From Dromaius novaehollandiae (taxonomy: Eukaryota; Chordata; Aves; Casuariiformes; Dromaiidae), in assembly GCF_036370855.1 (NCBI RefSeq), contig NC_088111.1:24835501-24899500 (forward strand): 64,000 nt of DNA. The letters run 5' to 3'. Shown here piece by piece: positions 1-13,814 of this stretch. Positions within the stretch are counted from its first letter, which is position 1; each line of letters opens with the position of its first letter. The notes beneath the pieces are model-generated. The model made no database searches, was not told the DNA's origin, and saw nothing but the letters and a program-made list of their open reading frames with translations. A program made the translations under genes and the position numbers.

Positions 1-1565
1 GTATAAGACACTGAGGCTGCTGTGACGTCACAAGCAAAGCCAGCAGCTGTGGGTCTGCCACTGGCCTGTGAAGCACTGAGGCTGCTGTCACCTCACAAAA
101 ACAGCCAGCACCCAGAATCCTGCCACTGGCCTACCAGTCACTCAGTCTGCTGTGACCTCACAAGCACAGCCAGCAGCCAGGGGCCTGCCACTGCCCTATC
201 AGGCAATAGGACTGCTGTGACCTCACAAGCACAGCCAGCAGCCAAGGGCCTGCCACTGCCCTATGAGGTATAGAGACAAATGTGACCTGAAAACGTGGCC
301 AGCAGCCAGGGGCCTGCCACTGCCCTATAAGATACTGAGGCTGCTGTGACGTCACAAGCAAAGCCAGCAGCTGTGGGCCTGCCACTCGCCTATAGGGAAT
401 GGAGGCTGCTGTGACCTCCCAAGCACAGCCATTGGGGACTGCCACTGCCCTATGAGGCACTGAGGCTGAATGACCTCACATGGACAGCCAGCAGGCATGG
501 GCCTGCCACTGGCCTTTCAGGCAGTGGTACTTCTGTGAGCTGACAAGCACAGCCAGCAGCCAGGAGCCATCCCACTGGCCTATCATGCAATAGGACTGAT
601 GTGACCTCACAAGCACAGCCAGCAGCCATTGAACTCCCACTGGCCTATCAGGTAATAAAGCTGCTGTGACCTCACAAGCAAAGCCAGCAGACAGGGGCCT
701 GCCACTGGCCTTTCAGGCCGTGGGAGTGCTGTGACCTCACAAGCACAGCCAGCAGCTATGGGCCTGCCACTGCCCTATAAGACACTGAGGCTGCTGTGAC
801 CTCACAAGCCAAGCCAGCAGCTGTGGGTCTGCCACTGGCCTAGGAGGCAGTGAGGCTGCTGTGACCTCACAAGCAAAGCCAGCAGCCAGGGGCCTGCCAC
901 TGGCCTATGAGGCTATAGGACTGTTGTGACCTCACAAGGACAGGCAGCAGCGATTGGCCTCCCACTGCCCGATGAGGTACTGACCCTGTTGTGACCTCAC
1001 AAGCACAGCCAGCAGCTATGGGCCTGCCACTGCCCTATAAGACACTGAGGCTGCTGTGACCTCACAAGCCAAGCCAGCAGCTGTGGGTCTGCCACTGGCC
1101 TAGGAGGCAGTGAGGCTGCTGTGACCTCACAAGCAAAGCCAGCAGCCAGGGGCCTGCCACTGGCCTATGAGGCTATAGGACTGTTGTGACCTCACAAGGA
1201 CAGCCAGCAGCGATTGGCCTCCCACTGCCCGATGAGGTACTGACCCTGTTGTGACCTCACAAGCACAGCCAGCAGCCAGGGGCCTGCCACTGGCCTATGA
1301 GACACTGAGGCTGCTGTGACCTCACAAGCACAGCCAGCAGCTAAGGGCCTGCCACTGGTCTATCAGGCACTAAGGCTCCTTTGACCACACAAGCACAGCC
1401 AGCATCCATGGGCATCCCACTGGCCTATAGGAAACGGAGGCTGCCGTGACCTCACAAGCACAACCAGCATTCACTGGCCTGCCACTGACCTATCAGACAC
1501 GGTGTCTGCTGTGATCTCCCAAGCACAGCCAGCAGTTATGGGCCTGCCACTGCCCTATGAGACAT
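1..1565. repeat. 65-bp minisatellite array
   Basis: About 24 head-to-tail copies of a 65-bp unit, spacing measured between successive 'cctcacaagc' cores (for example 741, 806, 871, 936, 1001). Each unit has a 'tgacctcacaagc' core, a 'cagccagcag' core and a 'gcctgccactggcc' core. Copies differ by scattered substitutions. The array starts before the window, so its full length is unknown. Its right edge is abrupt at about 1570, where LTR-like sequence begins. Short open frames on both strands (22-273, 158-460) arise from the repeat and are not evidence of a gene. Confidence 0.95.
741..1260. repeat. Two copies of a 260-bp higher-order repeat
   Basis: Positions 741-1000 and 1001-1260 each hold the same four 65-bp units in the same order, with near identity (one visible difference is cagg versus cagc near 951 and 1211). 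Neighbouring single units differ much more from each other. This shows a recent duplication of a four-unit block inside the older array, as expected from unequal exchange or replication slippage. Confidence 0.9.
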
Positions 1566-1570
1566 GGAGG

Positions 1571-2105
1571 TGTCACGAACACCGCTCGTGGCCAGCGGGG
1601 TGACTTGTATTTTTTTCTTTAAACGCTTCACTGACCAAACAGCCAGGCGGTTGTCAGGTTTCAGATATTTATTAATTACACCAGTATCCTTAAGCAAGAG
1701 AGTTTAAACAATATAGCAAGTTCCGTATTTAACAGGGTAAAAATAACACACTACACTACATACAGAGCAAGCAGGGGTAATACGAGCAAGCAGGGGTAAT
1801 ACGACCTGTTCCATGTCAGGCGAGGGTCTCAAGTGTGCAGGACGCAATAAGGGGGCAGGGTCCCAGACCAGCTAAGAGGGAGCTCCAAAGAGCTGTTGTT
1901 ATTGTCACATTTTATATGCTTCTAAGGTGCATGTCTATTGTGATTAGGTTTCTTGACATCCTTATCAGTAGCCAGAACCTATGTCACTCTGACACACTCC
2001 TCTGGGCTCAACCTGCTGACTGGGTTTTCAAAAGGGAAGGGAAAAGAAATTAATGAAAACTTGTGACAAAGGTTTCCACCCTTCAGATTTAGAGAACTAA
2101 ATAGT
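1571..2105 (-). mobile_element. LTR-like retroviral fossil fragment (uncertain)
   Basis: The minisatellite is cut off at 1571 by sequence beginning tgtcacgaac. Read on the minus strand this segment has a polyadenylation-type AATAAA context about 90 bases before a terminal ...gtgaca, as in the R-U5 end of a retroviral LTR. A 19-bp motif is tandemly doubled near 1767-1804. I could not find a convincing second end or target-site duplication, so the boundary near 2105 is a guess. It could be a broken solo LTR of an endogenous retrovirus. Confidence 0.35.
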
Positions 2106-5100
2106 GGAGGCCCCCCATCATGGGTTCTCATGCCTGATCAACATGTAGTTGTAGATATTAATTCCCCTTTTCACTTGATTTATGAGGCAGCTTTGGTGTG
2201 GGTCAGGCTCTTGACATTAGTTTAGGCCGCAAGTGGTTGGTAGCGGATAATAGCGGAGGTGGTGACAAAGGCATTGTCATCATATCCTGCACAAGCTGGG
2301 GCGTGTGTCCACGGGCAGGGAGAGACTACCCGACCTACGCCCGGTCCCACTCCCCATCTGTGAACAGTGATACCTTCCCCTCTTCAGCAGGCCTTTGGAA
2401 TAAACAGTGCCTTGTCTGTTCTCCACAAAGCCAAACATCATTCTTGAAATGAAAACCTAATAACCCCAGCTGATAGCTTACCAATATGCCTTTTAACTAG
2501 AGAGGTGCAAAAGAAAAGTATCTTCTATCATTCCACTTTAATGTCCAGAGCAGATATTATATCATCTACTATATTGGAAGTGCGCAGAATCTTCCAGATT
2601 GCCTACCCTGACTAGTTTACGTAAGTCTTTAAAAATACTTCTGTGAGTAAGATTAACAACCACCCAGGGCATCTCTAATTTTCATAGTTTATTAATTTGC
2701 CATAATCCCCTGCAATTCAATACTGGAAGCTTTTGATTTAAGATATTACATGCTGATGAGACCACTATAATGAAATTGATTATACTACTTAAAGTGGTTT
2801 TAAGAATACTTTTAATTAGGACAAAACTAAAAAAAAAAAAAAAACTTTAACAATCAAATTAGACTATTCATAACTTAGAAACATCCACTTTTCAAATAAC
2901 CTGCAATTTAAGACAGTCTACAGTGGTGTAATGAATGGCAAATCCACAGTATAAGCACCATTCATCTTAAAAACAGATCTCAGAGGTAAGATTTGGAGCA
3001 CACACACTCTCCCTAGTGGTCCTGCATCCCTCCTACTTGCTCAATGGAGGTAGGTAATTTAGCCTTTGATTTTATGTCCCATTATTACTGATTTGTTAGC
3101 AACCTACACACTTAAGCCAGGAAGAATTCCAAGTTCTTTTATTTCCTGTAGCTGCGTCTCCAGTCGCCCGTTGGCAGTGTCCCTCAGCACCTCCCCAGGA
3201 CGACTCCCCAGGCACGACTGTCCCCCACTCCCCACCAGAGGCAAGCGGATGGGGCCCTTCTGGGAGCACTGATTTGCCTGCTGTATGAAATGAGCAGCCC
3301 ACTTTTTCTCTTGGTCAACAACTTTGGAAGAGCTGCTGTGTCACAAGGACGCTACAGAATTAAGTCATTTTTCCAAAGGAATAAGTGGCCAACAGAAGAG
3401 TCCTTTGTGGTTTATGCAGCTAAAGAACCATTGACCAAACTCCCGAGCTAGGTCTAAGCTGGGGTACACTCTCTGGCCCCAAGGAGCAGTGTCAGAGCTG
3501 GGTTTATAATCACACAGATAACACTATCCCACCTTCGTTCCAATGCAGGACAGCTTCTGCTGTATTGCTTGTTGGGAGTGATTCCTGCTCTGTGCCATCC
3601 CCCTTATAACCATGTCCAAGCATTGCCTGAGGCAGTCCAAGCTGGTATGAGCCAAAATCGTGCCAAGAGCAAGCTAGCAATTACCCAGAGCTCAAGCCCT
3701 TCCTTGCTGCTGTTCAGATTGCTGGCTCACAGGCTGCCTTTCAGACTCTGTTTTCTTGGGGAGGGGAAGGTTGTTTGTTTTGGTTTGGGTTTTTTTCATA
3801 AGAAGAAGACATTCCTCTCTGTGCTGAACGATTATTTACCTTCTTAAGGGAAATTAAAGGGAAAGAAGTAGGAGTCTATTCCAATGGCAGCCAGATTGCA
3901 CTCACCAGTGGAAGAAGCTCTTCAAAGCCAAGAACCCATCAGCAAAACCTCCACAGATAACAGACCTGGCTGGAAAAGTCAGAGAAACTGAGTAGCTCAG
4001 GAACTCTTGTGCTTTCGGTTTTTGTGTTTACAACAAGAATTAAAGACTGGGATGTTCCTGAGAAAGCATGACCTAGACTCTTACTACAATGCATAATTGC
4101 AAAAAGCAGTGCTCAGCAGATTTGTTACTATGCTTAAAGGTTAAATCTCAGTCATCTCTATTTACGCACACTACAGTCTGTGTCAGCAAAGCTGCATATC
4201 AAGAAACATGTGAAGGTAGTTATTAAAAATAATATTGGAAAAGCTCCAAAGCTAAACAAATGCATAACCTCAATTTTTAGCGAATCAGGAGGATGATATT
4301 CAGCATGGGGATATAGGCAGGAAGGATAATGAGGTTGAAAATTTGGAAATAGCAATGACCAGTGAAAGGGGATACTTACAAGTCACATCCCAGAATTTAG
4401 TTCTTTTAAACAGAGAAATTTATTTATCCTAGATAAATCAACACCTGCTTTTCAGCCTGCCTCATCTAAAGTAAACAATTGTTTTTAAGCAGCCATCCAT
4501 TATGAATCCAATTACTAATATCATTTCCACAAAAGCATTTAATGTAACACAAGATTGCCTTTTAAAACTTCACAAGAGGAGAACATGATGCCCAAGGGGG
4601 AAATTTTATTGTTTAAAATAACCTGCGTGTTAAGTTGATACTCCAGTTTTATTATAATTTATATGAGAGGATTGCACTGAATTTGTTTAAAAGCAACAGC
4701 AATAACCATATGGCATAACAATCAAAGGGCTGAACTACTTGAGTAGTGCATAAAATGCCTTTACTATGCAAAACATAAATAACCACTCATGCAGCAGCAA
4801 AAGTATCTTCTAAAATGCTACAGCAAGAAAAAACTCATGAGATACATTTTCACCTCCTTTTCTACCAGCTGACCTAAAGCCTTTGAAGGCTGTGCGGTGA
4901 CCAAAGTGCTAGTGCTAACAGCAAAGACACCCACCGTGGCCATATCGCTTACGGAAATGTAAGGGGAAGGATGTGGTCCCTGCAGAAGCGGGTGTCCATC
5001 TGGGGTGGAGATGGGACAGGAGATGCTGCGGCGCTCACCAGCAGCAGCAGCCTGTGGATGCAGCCGACAGACGCAGCAGCTTGCGCAGCGGGGCATGAAG

Positions 5101-5319
5101 AAGGGGTCCTCATCTCCTCTCCAGGCAGCGTGCACGTTCTCGGGGTGGCTGTGACACACAAGGTGCGCTCCCCAGCAGCTGCTGCAGTCACCGTCCCTAC
5201 CGCGTCAGAGTTTCCACCCAGACAGACCTTCTGATGGAGGATGCAGCTCTGCAAGCCTCAGGCTGCAAGCAGTGGCCGGGGCCTCTCCGTGACCTGGGGC
5301 TGACGGTCATCTTTCCTGC
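2106..5319. other. AT-rich intergenic DNA, no gene seen
   Basis: Moderately AT-rich single-copy-looking DNA with a short poly-A run at about 2829-2844. Open frames are short and lack domain features. Around 4950-5300 it becomes GC-rich with CAG/GCAG runs and could be the 5' part of the retroposon scrap that follows. I recognise no host gene, RNA gene or intact element. Confidence 0.6.
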
Positions 5320-5424
5320 AGCGGGTGTGCTGCTGCCGGTGAGCTGCGTTGCCAGGTGAAGGAGTTAGAGAAGGAAGTCGGCTGGCTGCAGAGCACCAGG
5401 GAGGACAAGTGTTCTTTAACTTAG
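5320..5424 (+). other. Possible LINE (CR1-type) ORF1 coiled-coil remnant
   Basis: One frame from 5320 to a stop at 5422 encodes about 34 residues with a short charged heptad pattern (a QVKELEKEV core followed by WLQSTRED). From memory this resembles a coiled-coil segment often seen in the ORF1 region of avian CR1-like LINEs. The segment is too short to prove the family, no 3' CR1 tail is present nearby, and the surrounding frame is interrupted. A chance coiled-coil-like frame is possible. Confidence 0.3.
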
Positions 5425-5429
5425 ATCAG

Positions 5430-8400
5430 CAAAGACAAAAAAATCAAAGTAGCAGAAATGCACACAGGAGCTCTTCATGGCACGTAACACCAGCTCTATC
5501 GTCTGGTGCAGGCAATCTGATGCCTCTATGACTAGTTCTTACTCGTGCTGATACTGCCTTTCCCAGGCAGCTTTGCCAAATGTACAACACCAGAGAACAG
5601 AAATGATAGGTGACAGGGAAAGATATTGTGCAGATGAAAGAAATCCCAACAGTGGATAGACAAGTAGTATCTTGAAGTCCAGTGATACTCTAATGTATTT
5701 CAGAAGGATAAAATACATAAAACTTTCATAAAACACTTTTGGTTTGACAAAGGCACAAAACCAAGTACAGAATTTGGATGAGTAATAGAGGCTTGACACT
5801 GGGCAGGGCTGTGCAATCTCATGGTCACTGATGCCTGCAGGGACCTGGAAGTGCTTAGTCCTTGCATGACTGAGCCCCTGCTGAGAAAGGGACAGTGAAA
5901 TATTTTAAATGTTAAAGACAGAACTTACTCAGGATATTTTCTGAGTACATCTAGGCACACTGAGTTATATTTTGCTTTCCAGGTGAATGGATATGAATCT
6001 ACCCAAGTGAGCAGCATCTTAAATATATCTGAAAAAAATTTACCTACATGAGCATTTGTCCTTGGTCTAATATCCCCTTGACCAAGGGGACATTAGAGGT
6101 ATGTAGGATTCTAACATGGGATGCCTTCTCTCCGATACTCCAAAATTCATCAGGAAGTATTTAATGCAGTTATTACTGGGTCAGAGTATGTCACCCATAC
6201 TGTGCAGGAGGCCAATGATCGTAACATTAATGTTCTCTTCTTGCCTAAAAGCTGCAATACTGCTCCATACTCTTCTGAACTTGTCCAGCATATAGGTGAT
6301 TGATTCATGTGATCTGTTATATGCTGGAAAATATGTGGTTTAAATACATCTTCCATACAGTGTTCAATGTTGTTTAAAACTGTAGAAGTGGATTGTGACT
6401 TACAGCCAAAACTAAATTCATCTAAGGTCTTTTCATATAAATGATTAGCCTAAAAATACTTTATTATTGTATGCAATATAGCTGATGACAGTTATCATTG
6501 ATTTCTCTCAGTTTTTCTGTTCTATTGCTAAGGGTCTTTGTTTGGTTTGTTTTTTTAAGAAATAAACCATGTCTTATTGGACATTAAAATAAGGAAAATC
6601 TTTCAGACACAAATCATCTGTATATTTTCAAGCCACACACAAAAAATACTCATATGTAAAAATCAGCTGTTTACTTGCCTTGCATGATCAAATGCATGCA
6701 AAAGGGTGTGCTCTGGTAATGAGTTCAAAGCTGGTATGAAAGTTTGACTCATAGCCAGCATTTTCATAATCTAGGCTTAAATTTAGGCCCATACATTTGA
6801 AAATATCTTATGTTAAATCCACAAAAGATGGAACTATTTAGACGAAAAGGAATATATTTTCACTACTTTCTTAAAGATCTATTCACTGTTTTTCATTTTA
6901 TATTTTTAACTTTGAATATTCTTTTTTGTTGAAGAAGATTTTATACCTAGATATTTAAGTCATGCTTTCCATGACAAATCACCAAGACAAAATGAATTTT
7001 AATGACCTGGACAAGCTCAGATAGGTTTCTGCTTATTCAAATACAAAGTCATACATCCAGGAGAAACAGAATGTAGACTATACTAAACTCCAGGTGATGG
7101 CTATCCAGGATGATGATTATTCTGCAAAAGATACTACAAATAATCAAATGAATATGAACATCCTGAATAACAGTGTGTCTAAAAGGAAGAGGAAAGGTAT
7201 ACTACTACGAAACTGGCAGTTTCTACTGGAATACTGTTTGCAGTTCTAAAAATCAGAGATGTTTGAGCAGTGAGACATAAGAACAATTAAAGTATGGAAG
7301 AGTTATCTTATAGCGAAAAGTTAAAAGAAATGAATCTGTTTCAGTTACTAAGGAGAAACTTGATCTCTGTCTATACGCATGCATATTGGAACAGAAATGG
7401 GATGACAGAAACTGTTGGTATAATACAGTAGATAAGGGAATAGCACCCAATGCTACTTGTGAGAGCAAGCAGAAAGCAGACTATTCAGGACAGAAATAAC
7501 ACCTGTTTTTATACTTGAATATGTTAGGTTATATGATTAAAAAGCTCACCCATGCACACACACACAAAGGAGCAGAGGAACAAGGGCAGGTGGGGGAACC
7601 TGAGTAATACCCTGCCCCAGCTGCTCCCAGGACCACCGCAGGAGAGCCGTCAGCCCACAAAAAGCCAGACTGAACTGGCACCAGAGCAGACACAGTGCCT
7701 GCAGACACATTTCTAGTTAGACCGCACTTCTCAGACCTTTCTCATGTGCTTTTCTTTGCTATTCCTAACTATTCCCATGAATAAGATTTGCATTTTTGGC
7801 CAACATTCCAGGAAAATTGTTCTTAATCGCTTGGCATTCAAATGCAAACATAAGTACCAGTCTGTAATTAGGAATGCTTTCTGTTGTTCTATTTATGTAC
7901 AGTTTTCAGTCCTCCACTCACGGTAAAAAGAACACAATGACTGAAACGAACAATCAACGAGAATACTAAACAGCAAGAACCAAAGTAATCACAGACACTA
8001 AAATCTGTTCTCACAAATTGTCTGCAGAACATGTAGATAAATATTTTGTCATTTATTACCCGCTTTAAAACTGACAAAAATGTTTAATTAAGCAAGTAAC
8101 TTATTCGCTGTAAAATATGTATACTACATTTGCTTCCAGGCAGATCCCTAAATAGGACAGACATATTTTGGAAGCACCACCAATTATTACCTTCCAGAGT
8201 TACAAGTGGAGAGGAATTTGGATTTCTTCAGAAAGAAGGGCTGCACTTGTCAGACTGAGTATCTGTCATCAACAGAAAAAAACTGTAGCGCAGGGTAAAT
8301 TCTGAGAAACAGTTAATTTCTGAATTGATGGGTGATTCTCTTTCCCATAAATCTAAGTGGTTTGCCTGGACTCCCACGCCCCTGGCAAAAGCGTCTTCCA

Positions 8401-10970
8401 CCTATCCTAGTGAAAAGCTGTTCACACCTAAGGACTGCCTCCACCAAGGGTGAGCCAAATGGACACTCAAGAACCCCCCAGGGGCAGGGGAAAAACAGCA
8501 CAATCCCAGTGTTAGATACCCAAGAACCCTTTCTATATTGCAGTTGCATTTGACAGGCATTATTCAATGTAAGTAATTTGCAGTGCAAACAAGACTTAAC
8601 CGAAGTGAGTGAGACTGACCTTTATAAAGGCAGAACGCAGAACACGTATGCTTTATATTCATAAATGACAGCAGAGCACTACATTTACAGGTGTTATCTT
8701 TACGCTGGCAAGCTTTTGGACCTGTTGAGCAGATATCAAACACTCTAAGCATCTGTCCAGGAGCAGAGACATCAACCATATAGAAACAAGGGACAGCTTT
8801 CAGAAATATATTTTTCTCCTGTACTTTCCTGTTCATAAGATACAGAAATTCGATCAGCCACTATCACAAGAAGGAGACTGTTGTACCAAACCGTTGCGCA
8901 CCCTCTGATATAAGAAATGGTTCTGGATTGCAAACTTGTCTGCACACAGCCCAGCCACAGTGCAGCTGCAACCCACCAGCGGCATTCTGGATACTGGAAC
9001 AAAGCAGCCTCGTCTGCTCGGCCTCGCTGCCCAGCACTAGCACTATCGTTACAGGAAAGTAAGAAACTGCTGAAGCCCTGGGAGACACCCAGCAGGAGAT
9101 GCTTTAAGAAGAAAAGTTAAAGTTTGGGAAGCATGAACAGTAAGGCAGCAGCCCCATCAGCAGGAGAACGTCTGCTTTCCTGACAACGGCCAGAGACAGC
9201 TCTGCTGCCCACGAGCACAATTTCTGATGCCAACAAGCAGCGGAAAAAGCAAATTCTCTTGAGTATCAGACGGGAATTCTGGATACAGAGACTGTCTACT
9301 GCTGAATGAATTAAAGTAATAGTAATGTCTTCCAAATGAAAAGAATAGTTATATTGACCAGTAAATTAAAACTTAAATGAAAGAATGAGAAATTGTTAGT
9401 CAATCTTTGAGATTGGTAGTCCCTACTCATTATGTTAGCTTCTGTTAATGAGGTGGCAAAAAGTAAAACAACAACAGAATTTGTTCTCTACACTGAACTG
9501 AAGCCATATCAGCAGAAGTAAATTACTTAACGGAATTTTATCATTAGTACCCTTGAACAATGCACCATGCAAAATGTTATTTTTACTAAGGTTTATTGTA
9601 ATCTTTAGAGCAGCATGTTATAAAAATGCTTTAAATACTTTGCCTGAGGCCTATACCAACCATCTTAATAATTAAGTGATCCATTCATCATGTGTTCACC
9701 ATGTTCATGACATGAACTATAAGTTAAATGGTAGAATTTACATTAAAGAATGAGTTTTAAAAGCAAATTCTAGTCACATATCAACTTCTGAGCCTAAGTC
9801 TCTTTCAAAACTTAACACATTTTCAAAGCTTAACACTCTTTCAAAGCAATTACATATTTCACATGTATTACAAGTAGCATATCATTATGGCAGTGTTAAG
9901 CCTGCTTCACTGAGTTATTTGAGAGACTGCCGGAGAAAAAATGTTTCATAAATACATTGAAATTTAAGGGACAGTTGCTCTTTGTTATAAGATTCCCTCC
10001 AGTTGTGCTTTTCAAAAGATAACTAATGTCAAAAATGACCAGATTCCACTACTTTTAACTCACAAATACAATTATATTCGATTAAATAGTGCAAAAGCCA
10101 TTGAATAGTGTAAAGCCTCCTGTAAAGTACCAAGTCAAAAACTCCTGGGCTCCCAAGCACTCTGGCTGCAGGGACAACATTGGTCCTGCTGGTAAACCAT
10201 AAAATTGGCTGCCGTTATCTCTAAATGTTTCCTCCTGCAAATGCTTCAGATATAAAAAGTTGTATGTCCTTCAACTGAATTACATTTCAGCACTCTGCTC
10301 TCCTGAGTAACAATGAAAACCTCAGATGAAGTGTCCATGCCAAACATGTCTGGGACAGGCAGCCCAGCTCAGCTCCGTGGCCTTCACCACCACGCAGAAG
10401 CAAGACAAACCACGCCGTAACAGCGTCACCCAGCAGCCCAGGAAAAACAGTATTGCCACTGCTGGCAAGAGGCCACAGGACTCAATGCTGACTTGCGAGG
10501 CCCCAGTCCTGGCCTACTGGACCTGTTGCCAACTTGTTAGGAGAACTTGCTGTGTGAATCAGAGCTTGGTATCAGGTGTCTCTTGTTATGATATGATCTT
10601 TAAGCCTGAAATAAAAGCAAAGCCCTTGAAAAAATGGGTGCAGGTTGAAGGCAGTGGCCCCCAGGGCTATAAACAGCTCATTAATGGTCAATTGCTGGTC
10701 ACAGAAGAAGCACAAGCTCAAGAGTAGGGGAAAAAAGCTGCTTTGAACATAACTAAGAAAAGAAGATGCTGAGTAAAGAAAAGACACCCCCCCCCCCAAA
10801 AAAAAAAAAGCACCAAAAAAACAGCTGAGCAAAAGGACAAGGACTGATGTGGCCTGGGAAAGTAACACTCTCCAGCATCAGAAAGTACACATAATTCAGG
10901 GTTCAGAGGCCAAAGGCAAAGACTAGCTTAGAAACACAAGTATCTTACAAAAGGACAAGATCTTAAATGT
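5430..10970. other. AT-rich intergenic DNA, no gene seen
   Basis: Single-copy-looking DNA, low in CpG. The longest frame is 133 codons on the plus strand (10326-10727). It begins with a Cys-rich stretch, has no recognisable domain, no paralogue in the window and no visible splice context, so I do not call it a gene. A C-run followed by an A-run lies at about 10787-10809. No transposon ends, tRNA or other RNA genes were recognised. Confidence 0.55.
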
Positions 10971-11104
10971 AGAGAGAGATGGTTGTTGTAGGATCATCGT
11001 GGGATCTTACGGCTGTGAGTGGGCCACATCTTCCGATGACCCTGGCTCCTCAAGGACTTTTTGGCTGGCCAGGCAATCATCCAGGACCACGTACACCAGT
11101 ACAG

Positions 11105-12300
11105 GTGGTCTGGGGTGGTGGGCTGGGGGCCCAATTCTGTGCGGAAGAGTGGTCCAGAGTGCACTAGAGGGGTGCTAAAGGGTCTAGATTGTCAGGAAAT
11201 GCCTCTGGGGAAGCAGGAAGTAATCTGGAGGGGTTAGGAGAAGACTAGAGGGTGCCTAAGGGGTCTGGGGGCCAGAAGAGAGGTGGGGGCCCAATTCTGT
11301 GAAAAAGAGGGGTCCAGAGTGCACTAGAGGGGTGCTTAGCGGTCTACATTATCAAGAATTGCCTCTGGGGAGCAAGAAGAAATCTGGAGGGGTTACGAGA
11401 AGAGCAGAGGGTGTCTAAGGGGTCTGGGGGGCCAGAAGAGTGCTGGGGGGGGGCAAATTCTGTGGATAAGAGGGGTCCAGAGTGCACTAGAGGGGTGCTT
11501 AGTGGTCTACATTACCAAGAACTGCCTCTGGGGAAGCAGGAAGAAATCTGGAGGGATTGTGAGGAGACTGGAGGTGTCTAAGTGGTCCGGGGTCCAGAAG
11601 AGAGCTGGGGGCCCAATTCTGTGCAGAAGAGTGGTCCAGAGTGCACTAGAGGGGTGCTTAGCAGTCTACATTATCAAGAAATGGCTCTGGGGAAGCAGGA
11701 AGAAATCTGGAGTCGTTAGGAGAAGACTAGAGGGTGTCTAAGGGGTCTGGGGGCCAGAAGAGACCTGGGGGGCCCAATACTGTGGAAAAGAGGGGTCCAG
11801 AGTGCACTAGATGGGTGCTAAGGTGTCTAGATGGTCAAGAGATGGCTCTGGGGAAGCAGAAAGAAATCTGGAGGGGTTGCGAGCAGACTAGAGGGTGTCT
11901 AAGGGGTCTGGGGGGCCAGAAGGCAGCTCTGGGGTACAGCAAGCACCCCAGGAGATTTGTTCTGAGCATGCCAGGAGTCCAAAGGGGACTAGATGGCCAG
12001 AAACCCGACTATGGCAAACCAGGGTGATATCTGTAAGGTTTCTGAGGAGACTCGCTGTTCCCTAAGGGTGCTGGGGGGCCAGAGGCCAGCTCTGGGGCAG
12101 TACAAGCACCCCAGGGTGGGTTCTGAGCAGAGCAGAGGGCTTCTAAGGGCCCTAGATGGCCAAAATACAAGACCTGGGTAACAAGGAAGACCTCAGGAGG
12201 TGCTCTGAGGGTACAGGAGGGGAATGATTTTGAGCCAACTAGAGGACACATGGAGGTATGTGAGGCACAACAAAGGAAGATAGAGGAGTCTTGAGGGGAC
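11105..12300. repeat. 160-bp tandem array at outer end of left arm
   Basis: The phrase 'gcactagagg' recurs at 11161, 11321, 11483, 11642 and 11803, giving a unit of about 160 bp. Each unit holds 'ggggtctgg', 'gcctctgggg' and 'aagaaatctggagg' cores. After about 11960 the copies become divergent and shorter. The mirrored array in the other arm is at about 46500-47250. Frames such as 11502-11741 and 11734-12027 are products of the repeat. Confidence 0.9.
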
Positions 12301-12960
12301 TAGAAGGAAAGGGGAGCAGAAGGAAAGGGGATCTGATGGGATAGAGGGCACATGGAATGGTCATAGGGATAGGGCAGAGAGGATTCTACAGTGCAACCAA
12401 TGGAAAAGAAGGGCTGTAGGGCACACTGAAAGGGTGTAATGAATGCATAGGGTTCTGGGGTACCCCCGAGGCAAACCAAGGCGTCCCGAGGGGAGCGTGT
12501 GGCATTCAGAGGGGTTCTGATGGGGCTAAAGGGCTGGGAGATGGACCCTAAGGGACTCAGAGGGCAAACAGGCATCCTGAGAGGACTAGAGGGCAAAAGC
12601 AAAGGCTCTGAGATGCACCAATGGCAAACGGAGAGGTTTTGAGGAGACTAGAGGGAAAAGAGGGGGGACTTAATAGGACAAGAGGACAAACATAGGAGTC
12701 TTGATGCTACCAGAGGGCCTACAGACACCAAACGGCAGAGTAATCTTGCAGGAACTAGAAAGAAGCAAAGATTTTTGAAGGGACAAGAGAACAAATGGAG
12801 TGCCTTGGAGCACACCTAGAGGCAAATGGATTGGTCCTGAGGGAGCTAGGGAGCAAATGGGGGAGTCCTGGGGTGACACAGGGAAAAACTGAAGGTTCTG
12901 GGGCATTAGCTCACCTGCCATAATCTTCCTGCTTGGAGCCTGCCTCTTCCCTCTGAGAAG
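12300..12960. repeat. Degenerate short-unit tandem repeat, left arm
   Basis: Diverged repeats of a 'gactagagggcaaa' type unit of very roughly 55-85 bp, each with a variant of 'ctagagggcaaatggagg'. They look like older relatives of the neighbouring array. The mirror copy is 45620-46240, and related units reappear inside the arm at about 16240-16510 (mirror about 42870-43120) and beyond the right arm to about 48330. No gene is seen in it. Confidence 0.75.
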
Positions 12961-13814
12961 CTGGCCTTTGCTTTCATTGCACAGGCAGCTGTGAGCTGTT
13001 GTGTAGTCTTGGCAGACAAGTTGAGGATTGCTGCCCAGGCAGTCGTGACCTGCAACACTGCATGCTCAGAACAGTTCTCAGGAAGTCATGCATACTCATA
13101 ACCTGAAGAGCAAAAAACAAGTCTCTCTTAAGGTCAGTTTTTATTTCATGGTAGGAACAATTTTTTCCTTCTTCTGCACTGTACTGCCCCTAACAGCACA
13201 CCTTCCTCATCACCATTTTCCCCTGCTCCTTTCACTCCTCTCAGTTGCCCCTGCATCTTAGACCTCTAAAGCAGCTGTTTCCCATCCACAGATACTTTCC
13301 TGTCCTGTCACCAATTCACCCCCATTTGTCCTATAGCAAGTAGCTGGGAGACCTTGGCCTAGTTCTTTGCTGCACACACCTTTTGATCTGGCAAGCAGCT
13401 CAGACAGAGCAGAGGGCAGCAAGAAAAGTGGATCTGAACATAGTAGGCTTGGGCACCAAGCAAGATGGAAGCAGCAGCAAGGCATCAAAGAGATGACATC
13501 TTTGTAAAGAAAAGAGATATAGATCCAGGCAACTGGGGATTCTCTGTACCTGTGGCCAGGTCTCCTGCAGGCTCTTTCCACACAGTTAAAGGCAGCTGAA
13601 TGCAGTGCCTTTGGGAGGCATGGTGTCCCCGGTACTGCTGTAGGGTGGCTGTTCCAGGGTCTCTCAGGCTGTTTTAGGATCCTTGGACAGAAACAGTGCT
13701 GTTCACATTTCCCTGAGGACTTTCCCTTGTGCTGCACAGCAGGACAGCTCTGCACTGTGCCCTCCCAGCACTGCTGCTCCTCATGGCTGCTGCCTAATTG
13801 GCCCCAATCCTGAG

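Noticed and set aside
1-1565. CRISPR-like array
   Set aside because: The repeats are contiguous 65-bp units without unique spacers, in an animal-type genome; it is a minisatellite.
10326-10727. 133-codon plus-strand frame
   Set aside because: No recognised domain, no paralogue in the window, AT-rich intergenic context and no splice or promoter support.
11161-11960. Zinc-finger or other repeat-protein gene in the 160-bp array
   Set aside because: The unit length is not kept as a multiple of three, frames break between units, and there is no Cys/His pattern.
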